A stretch of 64,000 nucleotides of DNA from Candidatus Nitrotoga sp. LAW (GTDB taxonomy: Bacteria; Pseudomonadota; Gammaproteobacteria; Burkholderiales; Gallionellaceae): positions 1 through 64,000 of the forward strand of contig QFXI01000025.1 of the NCBI GenBank assembly GCA_003402315.1, read 5' to 3'. Both the position numbers and the translations under genes were made by a program. The notes beneath the pieces were generated by a model that saw only the letters and a program-made list of their open reading frames with translations, was not told the DNA's origin and ran no database searches. Below are positions 1 to 7,229 of this stretch, piece by piece (position 1 is the first letter of the stretch; the number at the start of each line of letters is the position of its first letter).

Positions 1-93
1 GGTAAGGTGTGTGTAGTTCATTTGTGTAATTTCGACTGGCTGGTCAAAAGACATGGATACTACCGCATCCTGCCCACCTGACCTGCGTTACTC

Positions 94-121
94 AAAATTG
101 CACTTCATCCTAGAATTCGCC
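94..121. repeat. Short intergenic repeat, copy A
   Basis: A segment of about 28 bp containing TTGCACTTCA and ending GAATTCGCC recurs in slightly altered form at 3756-3784, where the end reads GAATGCGCC. Both copies also have an ACCTGACC string some 20-50 bp upstream. The two copies bracket the LOG-polA block. The function is unknown; it may be the end of a decayed mobile element or a shared regulatory motif. Nothing else was recognised in positions 1-159. Confidence 0.4.
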
Positions 122-159
122 TCTCCTTCCTTGGGCTTGCTCCCACATTTTTGTGTCCA

Positions 160-876
160 TCACAGGTTCAACTGCATTTCACGCTCAGCCTCGGAAAGCT
201 CAAAGCCGCGGGTCTCATAATGATTGAAAATGGCACTGACGACCTCTTCTGAATTATCGATCACCTGAATCAAGTCCATATCCTGCGGACTGATCATGCC
301 TTCTGTGAGCAATGATTGTCGGAACCAGTCCAGCATGCCGCGCCAAAATTCACTGCCCACCAGAATGATGGGAATGCGACGTGTCTTGCCAGTTTGCACC
401 AGAGTGAGCGCCTCCATCAACTCGTCCAGCGTACCGAAGCCACCAGGCATGACCACATAGGCACTGGCAAATTTAACAAACATGACTTTACGTACAAAAA
501 AGTGCTGAAAGGTTTGGCTGATGTTTTGATACGGATTATTGTGCTGTTCGTGCGGTAATTGGATGTTGAGCCCTACGCTGGGTGATTTGCCATAGAATGC
601 GCCCTTGTTGGCCGCTTCCATAACACCGGGTCCTCCGCCCGAAATAACGGAAAACCCCGCATCGGATAGCAGCCGCGCAATTTCTTCGGCTTTTTTGTAA
701 TATGGATGGTTCGGCTTGGTGCGTGCGCTGCCGAAAATGCTGACAGCCGGCTGGATGATATTCAGTCGGTCAGTGGCAGAGACGAATTCTGACATAATGC
801 CGAACACACGCCATGCCTCTTTTGAATTCCACACTTCCGGCAATTTTGAAGAAGGCAGTTTGGACTGATTGCTCAT
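160..876 (-). CDS. LOG family protein (TIGR00730, Rossmann fold)
   Basis: A 238-residue protein of the LOG/lysine-decarboxylase-like family. Known members are nucleoside-5'-monophosphate phosphoribohydrolases that release a free base from a nucleotide (cytokinin activation in plants; uncertain role in bacteria). The diagnostic motifs are visible: SGGGPGVMEA at about residues 79-88 and PGGFGTLDE at about 144-152, with the catalytic Arg/Lys pair before the second motif (129-130). It is cytoplasmic, with no signal peptide. The ATG start has a weak AAAGGG Shine-Dalgarno. It is divergent from polA, with only 24 bp between the two start codons. The family is secure; the substrate is not known. Confidence 0.9.
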   Translation of the reverse strand: MSNQSKLPSSKLPEVWNSKEAWRVFGIMSEFVSATDRLNIIQPAVSIFGSARTKPNHPYYKKAEEIARLLSDAGFSVISGGGPGVMEAANKGAFYGKSPSVGLNIQLPHEQHNNPYQNISQTFQHFFVRKVMFVKFASAYVVMPGGFGTLDELMEALTLVQTGKTRRIPIILVGSEFWRGMLDWFRQSLLTEGMISPQDMDLIQVIDNSEEVVSAIFNHYETRGFELSEAEREMQLNL

Positions 877-900
877 GATTGAAGAACCCTTTTACAAAAA

Positions 901-3642
901 ATGAAAACATTGCTGCTGGTTGATGGCTCGTCTTATCTTTATCGCGCATTCCATGCCATGCCTGACTTGCGCAGCCCGCATGGTGAGCCAACCGGGGCCA
1001 TCTACGGCGTGCTTAATATGTTACGCCGCCTGCGCGCCGATTACCCGGCGGATTATAGCGCCTGCGTATTCGACGCCAAAGGCAAAACCTTCCGTGATGA
1101 CCTATATGCCGACTACAAAGCGCATCGCCTTGCCATGCCCGAGCCCCTTGCCGCGCAAATTGCACCACTGCATCAGCTTATCGCCGCCTCCGGCTGGAAT
1201 ATTCTGACGATTGACGGCGTGGAAGCGGATGATGTGATTGGTACGCTGGCACAACAGGCAACAGTGGGGGGCGCACGCTGCATTATCTCCACCGGCGACA
1301 AAGACCTGACGCAACTGGTAAACAGCCAAGTGCAACTGGTTAACACCATGAGCAATGAAACGCTGGACGAAGCCGGTGTGCTGGCTAAATTCGGTTTACC
1401 GCCGGAACGCATCGTCGATTACCTTACACTGACCGGCGACACGGTAGATAACGTGCCGGGCGTGCCTAAGGTAGGCCCCAAGACAGCTGTCAAATGGTTA
1501 ATGCAATATGGCACGTTGGATAACTTAATGGCCCATGCACACGAAATTTCCGGAGTGGTGGGGGACAACCTACGCAACGCGCTGGACTGGTTGCCACAAG
1601 GCCGCACACTAATTACCGTAAAGTGCGATGTTGAATTGCCCGTACATTTTGATGAGTTGGTAGCGCCACCACAGGACAACGCGCAACTTCGTAGTTTATT
1701 TGAACGTTGTGGTTTTAAAAGTTGGCTACGCGAACTTTCTCATGCCGCGCCTTCGCCCTCAGCAAAACAAGCTGGGGAAGAAGAGGATGGAATGCGGCAA
1801 GCCAGCATGTTTGCCGAAGAAGCGCCTATACCTGCCTCGGCGCATTACGAAACAATCTTGACGGAAACGCAACTCAATACCTGGCTAGAAAAAATCCTAC
1901 AGGCCGAATTGGTGAGCATAAACACCGAGACCACCGAGCTGGACATGATGGGCGCGCAACTGGTGGGCATCTCATTTGCCATCCAGCCCCATCATGCAGC
2001 CTACCTGCCACTGGCGCACCACTACCCTGGGGCACCCGATCAACTCAGCCGTGAACATGCGCTATTAAAACTCAAGCCGTGGCTAGAAAGCGCACAACAC
2101 AAAAAACTGGGACAAGATCTCAAATATGGTCAACACATCTTTGCCAACCATGCTATCCAGCTTGCGGGCATCGCCGAGGACACACTGCTGCAATCTTACG
2201 TACTGGAAAGCCACAAGTCGCATGACTTGAATAGCCTTGCACTGCGCCATCTCGGCGTGAAGACCACAAGCTATGCCGAAGTCGTGGGCAAAGGCGCCAA
2301 ACAAATTTGCTTCGACCAAGTGGACTTGGCAACCGCCACACATTACGCAGCAGAAAACGCCGACATCATTCTGCAACTGCATCAAACGCTTATTTCGCAG
2401 ATCAAGATGCAAGGCAAGCTGGATGCGGTGTACCACAATATAGAACTCCCCGCGCGGCAAGTGCTCTACATCATGGAGCGCAATGGCGTCTTGATAGACA
2501 GCGTCAAGCTGGCGGGACAGAGCCGCGAACTGGGCGAAAAACTCATTAATATTGAAGCGCAGGCATACGCGGCGGCGGGGCAGCCATTTAATCTCAACTC
2601 GCCCAAACAAATCCAGGAAATCCTGTTCGATAAACTCGGCCTGCCGGTTAAGAAAAAAACGCCTAGCGGCACACCCTCCACTGACGAAGAGGTGTTACAG
2701 GAACTGGCGCTAGATTACCCGCTTCCCAAACTCCTGCTCGAATATCGTGGCATGGCGAAACTTAAATCCACTTACACCGACAAGCTACCGCAAATGGTGA
2801 ACCGCAAAACCGGGCGTGTGCATACTAGTTACTCGCAAGCTGTGGCAGTGACAGGACGATTGGCTTCCAGCGATCCCAACTTGCAGAATATCCCGGTGCG
2901 CACAATGGAAGGACGCCGCATCCGCGAAGCGTTCATCGCGCCGCCCGGTAGCCGCATCGTCTCTGCCGACTATTCGCAAATCGAATTGCGCATCATGGCA
3001 CACCTATCCAGTGACCAAGGCTTGCTCAGGGCATTCGCAAATGCTGAGGACATCCATCGCGCCACTGCGGCGGAAGTTTTTTCCACCCCGCTGGATGCGG
3101 TAAGTAGTGAACAACGCCGTTATGCCAAGGTCATCAACTTCGGCCTTATCTACGGCATGTCCGCATTCGGCCTGGCTTCACAACTCAATATCGAGCGTAG
3201 CGCCGCGCAGCAATATATAGATCTCTATTTCATGCGCTACCCCGGCGTAGCCGACTACATGCAGCGCACGCGCCAGCAAGCTAAGCAGCAAGGGTACGTG
3301 GAAACGGTGTTCGGCCGCAGATTGTGGCTGCCGGAAATTAACGGTGGTAACGGCATGCGCCGCCAGGCCGCTGAACGTGCCGCCATTAATGCGCCCATGC
3401 AAGGCACCGCAGCAGATTTAATCAAGCTGGCAATGGCCGCAGTGCAAAATTGGATAGAGCGCAAACACATGCATACGCGACTTATCATGCAAGTTCATGA
3501 TGAACTGGTGCTCGAAGTGCCGGAGAATGAATTGGCGCTAGTAAAAGAAAATCTGCCTGGGCTGATGTGCCACGTAGCTGAGCTAAAAGTGCCACTTGAA
3601 GTTGGACTGGGTGCAGGCGAAAATTGGGAAGCGGCGCATTGA
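901..3642 (+). CDS. polA: DNA polymerase I
   Basis: A 913-residue, full-length family A polymerase for Okazaki-fragment processing and repair. The N-terminal 5' nuclease domain shows VDGSSYLYRAFHA, TGDKDLTQLV and GDTVDNVPGVPKVGPKTA. The polymerase domain has motif A (DYSQIELR), motif B (RYAKVINFGLIYG) and motif C (QVHDELVLEVP). The central 3'-5' exonuclease domain looks degenerate: compared with E. coli Pol I, the metal-binding Asp of motif I is Asn341 (INTETTEL; Glu343 kept), the motif II Asp is Gly410 (GQDLKYGQH) and the motif III Asp is Asn486 (YAAENAD). Polymerase and 5' nuclease should be active; proofreading is probably weak or absent. No clear Shine-Dalgarno precedes the ATG. Confidence 0.97.
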   Translation: MKTLLLVDGSSYLYRAFHAMPDLRSPHGEPTGAIYGVLNMLRRLRADYPADYSACVFDAKGKTFRDDLYADYKAHRLAMPEPLAAQIAPLHQLIAASGWNILTIDGVEADDVIGTLAQQATVGGARCIISTGDKDLTQLVNSQVQLVNTMSNETLDEAGVLAKFGLPPERIVDYLTLTGDTVDNVPGVPKVGPKTAVKWLMQYGTLDNLMAHAHEISGVVGDNLRNALDWLPQGRTLITVKCDVELPVHFDELVAPPQDNAQLRSLFERCGFKSWLRELSHAAPSPSAKQAGEEEDGMRQASMFAEEAPIPASAHYETILTETQLNTWLEKILQAELVSINTETTELDMMGAQLVGISFAIQPHHAAYLPLAHHYPGAPDQLSREHALLKLKPWLESAQHKKLGQDLKYGQHIFANHAIQLAGIAEDTLLQSYVLESHKSHDLNSLALRHLGVKTTSYAEVVGKGAKQICFDQVDLATATHYAAENADIILQLHQTLISQIKMQGKLDAVYHNIELPARQVLYIMERNGVLIDSVKLAGQSRELGEKLINIEAQAYAAAGQPFNLNSPKQIQEILFDKLGLPVKKKTPSGTPSTDEEVLQELALDYPLPKLLLEYRGMAKLKSTYTDKLPQMVNRKTGRVHTSYSQAVAVTGRLASSDPNLQNIPVRTMEGRRIREAFIAPPGSRIVSADYSQIELRIMAHLSSDQGLLRAFANAEDIHRATAAEVFSTPLDAVSSEQRRYAKVINFGLIYGMSAFGLASQLNIERSAAQQYIDLYFMRYPGVADYMQRTRQQAKQQGYVETVFGRRLWLPEINGGNGMRRQAAERAAINAPMQGTAADLIKLAMAAVQNWIERKHMHTRLIMQVHDELVLEVPENELALVKENLPGLMCHVAELKVPLEVGLGAGENWEAAH

Positions 3643-3755
3643 ACAGACTCGCTGTTGCTTGGCATGGGCTTCTAAAAATTTCCACCTGTTTGCTATTCTG
3701 GTGAGTACCTGACCACCTACAAGCGATGTAAAGCTCACCACCTAAATTCGCTTAC

Positions 3756-3784
3756 AAAAGTTGCACTTCAGAGTTGAATGCGCC
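3756..3784. repeat. Short intergenic repeat, copy B
   Basis: This is the second copy of the TTGCACTTCA motif seen at 94-121. It lies between the polA stop and the distal attC of the integron array. The rest of 3643-3817 holds no recognisable gene. Confidence 0.4.
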
Positions 3785-3817
3785 ATGTGTGATCCACATG
3801 GGGAGCCTCAGTAGGAC

Positions 3818-3892
3818 GTATAACAACGCTAGCGTCAACGTTCAATTGAGCCGACACCGCTTGCGGCGATCGGCTCGAATGCAGTGTTAGGC
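3818..3892 (-). repeat. attC site (end of VOC cassette)
   Basis: A 75-bp imperfect palindrome with integron attC architecture. On the + strand the near-consensus core GTATAAC (3818-3824; consensus RYYYAAC, one mismatch) is matched at the other end by the perfect core GTTAGGC (3886-3892; consensus GTTRRRY). Between them, TTGAGCCGA and TCGGCTCGAA form the inner arms around CACCGCTTGCGGCG. It sits 38 bp beyond the stop of the VOC gene, as expected for a cassette reading on the minus strand, and marks the distal end of the recognisable array. Confidence 0.75.
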
Positions 3893-3930
3893 ATTTGATT
3901 CTGCCTCCGTTTGCTATTTCCTTTCGGCAT

Positions 3931-4434
3931 TTAGAAATTTCCTGCCTTAAGGTTTCGACGGAATTCATGCCCTTCTTCACTAGAGCCGACAATCTCGGTA
4001 ACGACCCCAATCACCGAACGCGTATCGAAATAACCAACACGCAACATGGGCAATTTGAAACTCTGAATGAGCGGATAGCCAGATGCCTCCAAGTGTTGGG
4101 CGGCGGTATCGTATTCGGAATCATCAAGCCAATAGGCAATATGCTGCACGGCGGCATCATGCATTTTCAACGACTGATCGAACATGCTAGCGCCCGAGAC
4201 AGGCTGAATCAACTCAATCTGCACATCGCCTGCATAGGCGATATAGAGATTGAATACCCAGTCAGCAGGCTTCCCTAGATAGGTTCCCTCCGTATCTTTC
4301 GCGCTGAGATTTTCCAAGCGAAAAAATTTCTCAATGCCCATGGTTTCAATAAAGAACTTTTCCGCAGCCGCAATATCTTTCACAACCCAGGCTGTTTGAC
4401 AATAATTCGATGCGAGGTTGAGGGTGTTTTTCAT
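3931..4434 (-). CDS. VOC family (glyoxalase-like) protein, integron cassette gene
   Basis: A 167-residue vicinal-oxygen-chelate protein. The N-terminal region (NYCQTAWVVKDIAAAEKFF) and the PADWVFNLYIAYAGDVQIELIQP strand pattern are typical of the glyoxalase/bleomycin-resistance/dioxygenase fold, and a second half-repeat follows (VQHIAYWLDD). No specific reaction can be assigned. The ATG start follows AAGGAAG at good spacing. It lies between two attC sites and is transcribed away from the integrase, so it is the third gene cassette of the array. VOC proteins are common integron cargo. Confidence 0.8.
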   Translation of the reverse strand: MKNTLNLASNYCQTAWVVKDIAAAEKFFIETMGIEKFFRLENLSAKDTEGTYLGKPADWVFNLYIAYAGDVQIELIQPVSGASMFDQSLKMHDAAVQHIAYWLDDSEYDTAAQHLEASGYPLIQSFKLPMLRVGYFDTRSVIGVVTEIVGSSEEGHEFRRNLKAGNF

Positions 4435-4480
4435 GTGCTGGCTTCCTTGTAGTGCGGCATTTGAAGGCGGTGCCGCATAC

Positions 4481-4552
4481 GCCTAACGAAATAGCTTAGG
4501 GACGCGAGCCACGCTTTTGTGGCGAAGTATCCCTTGGAGCGGCGAGTTGAGC
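4481..4552 (-). repeat. attC site (end of peptidase cassette)
   Basis: A 72-bp attC site. On the + strand it runs from GCCTAAC (4481-4487, perfect RYYYAAC) to GTTGAGC (4546-4552, perfect GTTRRRY). Its internal arms AGGGA/TCCCT and GCCAC/GTGGC fold into the expected imperfect hairpin with a small TTTT-containing loop. On the coding strand of the cassettes it lies between the peptidase gene and the VOC gene, so insertion at the distal core would have placed the VOC cassette there. Confidence 0.8.
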
Positions 4553-4618
4553 TGAGCAGAAACTTCGAACAAAAAAAATGCAGCCGCACCGCCAAACTTC
4601 AAACAAAGCAGCAAGCCA

Positions 4619-5047
4619 TTAAGCGCTCACTGCACCATAACAAACTTCAATAAACCATTTTGGTTTCATTTCATCAAAGTCCGTTCGGGTGCTTGATGAT
4701 AAGTAACTGGCTGAATCTAAAACAAACGCCTGACCATCAACTCTTTTGAAAACAACCCAGTGCCAAAAATTTTTACCATCTTCTTGATGATGTTTGATAG
4801 ATAGTAACGCTAAATCTGGTAATGCGCTCCACGACTCAAAAGGGATTTCATTTGTTGAGGTTTCAACCCCAGCACTAGAAAGCATTCGCCTTACATATTG
4901 GGTATCAGACCACAGTGATTTATCTGAGGCGTAAACGCCCATTGCATTGGCAATGCTTTTCATTTCTGCATAGCTTTTACCTAGGATATTGGCTACAGAT
5001 GCGATTCCACAGCCTGTAATTTCTTCCTGTACTACTGGATTTATCAC
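4619..5047 (-). CDS. C39-like cysteine peptidase, integron cassette gene
   Basis: A small papain-fold/C39-like cysteine peptidase. With the longer reading frame from GTG at 5071 (150 residues), it shows an oxyanion Gln15 five residues before the putative nucleophile (ITGCGIASVANIL, Cys21), His104 in FWHWVVF and Asp119 in FVLDSA, giving a complete Cys-His-Asp arrangement. The internal GTG at 5047 is preferred as start because AAGGGGA lies five bases upstream; this gives 142 residues. There is no signal peptide or membrane segment, so it is probably cytoplasmic. Its AT-rich composition differs from the GC-rich TIR cassette next door, consistent with separate acquisition. Target unknown. Confidence 0.7.
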   Translation of the reverse strand: MINPVVQEEITGCGIASVANILGKSYAEMKSIANAMGVYASDKSLWSDTQYVRRMLSSAGVETSTNEIPFESWSALPDLALLSIKHHQEDGKNFWHWVVFKRVDGQAFVLDSASYLSSSTRTDFDEMKPKWFIEVCYGAVSA

Positions 5048-5161
5048 CGTTTCCCCTTTATGCCCAGCCACGAAGCGGCAAACTTAAACTCTCCCGCCGC
5101 GCCCAAAACTCAACCACAACCCGCCAAGCCAGCAAGCACCCACAGAGCAGAAAGCAAACTG

Positions 5162-5278
5162 AAACCCGCCAAACTTAAACTGCCACGCAACACCAGAAAC
5201 ACTGCGTGCCGAACGCGCAGACTATCGCAACACGCCAAACAGAGCTGATGTCCCAAACCAAAGCCCAACGTTTGGGCT
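5162..5278 (-). repeat. Candidate degenerate attC site (end of TIR cassette)
   Basis: The 200-bp gap between the TIR stop and the peptidase gene ends in the palindrome AGCCCAACGTTTGGGCT (5262-5278), directly against the TIR stop codon. Its GTTTGGGC resembles the GTTRRRY core with one mismatch. A GCCAAAC core-like string at 5168-5174 could be the opposite end, with CACGCA/TGCGTG arms between. The position is right for an attC, but the fold is not convincing. The palindrome could also act as a terminator for the TIR gene. Confidence 0.35.
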
Positions 5279-5282
5279 AAAG

Positions 5283-5981
5283 CTACAGTGCGACTAGCTC
5301 AGCGATTTTGGTTGCAATTACTGCCATTGGGTCTTCTGCAGTGTCCAGGCCGCTTCGGGAGGCGAGCAATGGACTGACATTGCGAAGAGCTTCATAGGTC
5401 GTGTTGTGCACGATGGGAACAAGCCGATTGCCCGCCAGAAGGGCTGAAAGTTCCTTATCGGCGACGCTCTCTTTAGGGAGGCGGGCCAGCAACGCAGGGG
5501 TCACCAGGACGAGGCCGATGCGTGAGGCCGCCAACCCCTTGTCAATGGCGCGCATCATCGGCACGCCTAGGCCGAGGTCCTTCTCGCTGAACCAGACTTT
5601 GACACCCGCCGCCTCGAGTAAGTCATGCAATCGCTTGGCTGCCCCTTGTCGGTCGTCCCACGCGTGGCACAGGAAGACGTCGCGAAGGTCAGGTTGCTCC
5701 ACCGCTTTCGTTTCAACCGCATTGCGGACTGGCGTCAGTGACAGCACTTGGGCTGAGGTGTACGAGACAGATGAACCAGCTCGCGACCAGCGTGGCCTTG
5801 CACTGCCGCTGGAACCACCACCGCTGCTAGCCGATGAGGAATAGGATGGGAACGACCCGTAGTTGCTGTAGCCGCTGTAGCCGCTACTGCGGCCATAGCG
5901 GCCAGCGCAAGCAGGGCAGGCCGCTGCAGCGGCCTGCTGAGTGATGACCACGCACTGGTGCTGTGCATCTAGCCATGTCGT
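5283..5981 (-). CDS. TIR-domain protein, first integron cassette
   Basis: The C-terminal 140 residues form a bacterial TIR domain: RDVFLCHAWDD at its start, VKVWFSEKDLGLGVPMMRAIDKGL, then IGLVLVTPALL. A Glu in the DKELSALLAG helix could be the NADase glutamate. It is preceded by a Cys-containing start (AAAAACPACAGRYG), a Gly/Ser/Tyr-rich linker and no membrane segment. The start is unusual. The frame opens upstream as ACG-ACA-TGG-CTA-GAT with AGGAG four bases before the ACG at 5981, while the nearest ATGs (5976, 5968) are out of frame; the first GTG in frame is at 5951 (222 residues). Either ACG is used, GTG 5951 is the start, or an original ATG mutated to ACG. As the first cassette beside attI it is best placed for expression. 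Phage-defence function is inference. Confidence 0.8.
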   Translation of the reverse strand, partial: TTWLDAQHQCVVITQQAAAAACPACAGRYGRSSGYSGYSNYGSFPSYSSSASSGGGSSGSARPRWSRAGSSVSYTSAQVLSLTPVRNAVETKAVEQPDLRDVFLCHAWDDRQGAAKRLHDLLEAAGVKVWFSEKDLGLGVPMMRAIDKGLAASRIGLVLVTPALLARLPKESVADKELSALLAGNRLVPIVHNTTYEALRNVSPLLASRSGLDTAEDPMAVIATKIAELVAL

Positions 5982-6026
5982 ATTTCTCCTATTTTTAATC
6001 GCTCGTCCAAGTAAGGGTCGCGATGC

Positions 6027-6034
6027 GCTCTAAC
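6027..6034 (-). other. Candidate attI insertion point
   Basis: On the minus strand GTTAGAGC lies in the spacer between the integrase gene and the first cassette, close to the GTTRRRY crossover core (last base differs). Cassette sequence would start immediately after it and reach the TIR gene's AGGAG ribosome site some 40 bases later. The attI site itself would occupy the stretch towards the integrase start at 6180. Placement is by position and core motif only. Confidence 0.45.
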
Positions 6035-6179
6035 GTGTTTTTGAAAAAATTTTCATAAGCCAGCAATGTCGCCTATATCGGCAAGCATTGTCAAGTATCA
6101 CAAACTCCTCAGCATTTACCATTACCTTAGCCGTTTGTTTGGCTGGACTTTAATTTTAGGGCAACCTAAAATTCTGCGG

Positions 6180-7160
6180 ATGGAAGCTCAAGCTGTTTCT
6201 CAGGAAACTCCCAAATTACTCGATCGGTTGCGTGCCGAAATACGGGTGCGCCATTACAGTATTCGCACTGAAGAAACGTATGTGGATTGGACGCGGCGAT
6301 TTATTTTGTATCACAACAAAAAGCATCCCAAAGACATGGGCGCAAAACAGGTGCAGGATTTTTTGAGCCACCTCGCCGTGGAGCGCAATGTGTCGGCTTC
6401 GACGCAGAATCAGGCCAAGTCAGCATTGCTTTTCTTGTATCGTAAGGTGTTGGGTATTGAGTTGCCCTGGCTGGATGAGGTGATTGCGGCAAAGTCTGCC
6501 AAGCGATTGCCTGTGGTGTTGACGCCGACCGAAATTCGCCGCTTATTAAACGCGACCTCGGGAACGATGGGGCTGGTGGCAAGTTTGTTGTATGGCACGG
6601 GGATGCGCTTGTTGGAGGGGTTGCGGCTGAGGGTTAAAGATGTGGAATTTGAGCGGCGCGAGATTATCGTGCGTGAAGGCAAGGGTAACAAAGACCGGGT
6701 AACGGTGTTGCCGGAAAATTTGATTTTGCCGTTGAAGGCGCATCTGGAAAAAGTAAAGGCGTTGCATGAGCGTGACCTTGCGGCAGGATTGGGTGAAGTG
6801 TATTTACCCGATGCGTTGGCGCGGAAATACCCCAAAGCGGCACGTACCTGGGATTGGCAATTTGTGTTTCCGTCGGTGGTGCGTTCGGTTGATCCACGTT
6901 CAGGGGTGGAGCGTCGGCACCACCTGCATGAGGCCAGTGTGCAGCGTGCCGTGCGCGAGGCGGCAAAGCTGGCAGAGATTGCCAAGCCTGTTACGCCGCA
7001 TATTTTGCGCCATTCATTCGCCACGCATTTGCTGCAAGCGGGTTATGACATCCATACCGTGCAGGAATTGCTCGGCCACTCGGATGTATCCACCACGATG
7101 ATCTACACCCATGTATTGGACAAAGGCGGCAAGGGTGTGGTAAGTCCATTGGATAGGTAA
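6180..7160 (+). CDS. intI: Integron integrase (IntI-type tyrosine recombinase)
   Basis: A tyrosine recombinase that excises and inserts gene cassettes at attI/attC. It has the N-terminal SAM-like domain ([18 protein letters not shown]) and a catalytic domain with Arg in [10 protein letters not shown], Lys in [25 protein letters not shown] and Tyr in MIYTH. The extra helix that separates IntI from XerC/D is present ([19 protein letters not shown]), and the C-terminus ends GVVSPLDR as in IntI1. The frame extends to ATG 6066, but ATG 6180 (MEAQAV) gives 326 residues, close to the known family length, and is preferred. It is divergent from the cassettes, the canonical layout, and all catalytic residues are intact. 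Confidence 0.93.
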   Translation: MEAQAVSQETPKLLDRLRAEIRVRHYSIRTEETYVDWTRRFILYHNKKHPKDMGAKQVQDFLSHLAVERNVSASTQNQAKSALLFLYRKVLGIELPWLDEVIAAKSAKRLPVVLTPTEIRRLLNATSGTMGLVASLLYGTGMRLLEGLRLRVKDVEFERREIIVREGKGNKDRVTVLPENLILPLKAHLEKVKALHERDLAAGLGEVYLPDALARKYPKAARTWDWQFVFPSVVRSVDPRSGVERRHHLHEASVQRAVREAAKLAEIAKPVTPHILRHSFATHLLQAGYDIHTVQELLGHSDVSTTMIYTHVLDKGGKGVVSPLDR

Positions 7161-7229
7161 GGGAATTTATTTGCGAGTGCAATTTATTGATTGATAAAAC
7201 CGGGCAATGTAAGTAGATAGTGGACAGAT

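Noticed and set aside
5060-5248. Plus-strand frame inside the gap between TIR and peptidase cassettes
   Set aside because: Low-complexity basic reading of the attC-like region in the wrong orientation for a cassette.
6066-7160. Integrase read as XerC/D or phage integrase
   Set aside because: It carries the extra IntI-specific segment ([13 protein letters not shown]) and diverges from attC-bearing cassettes.
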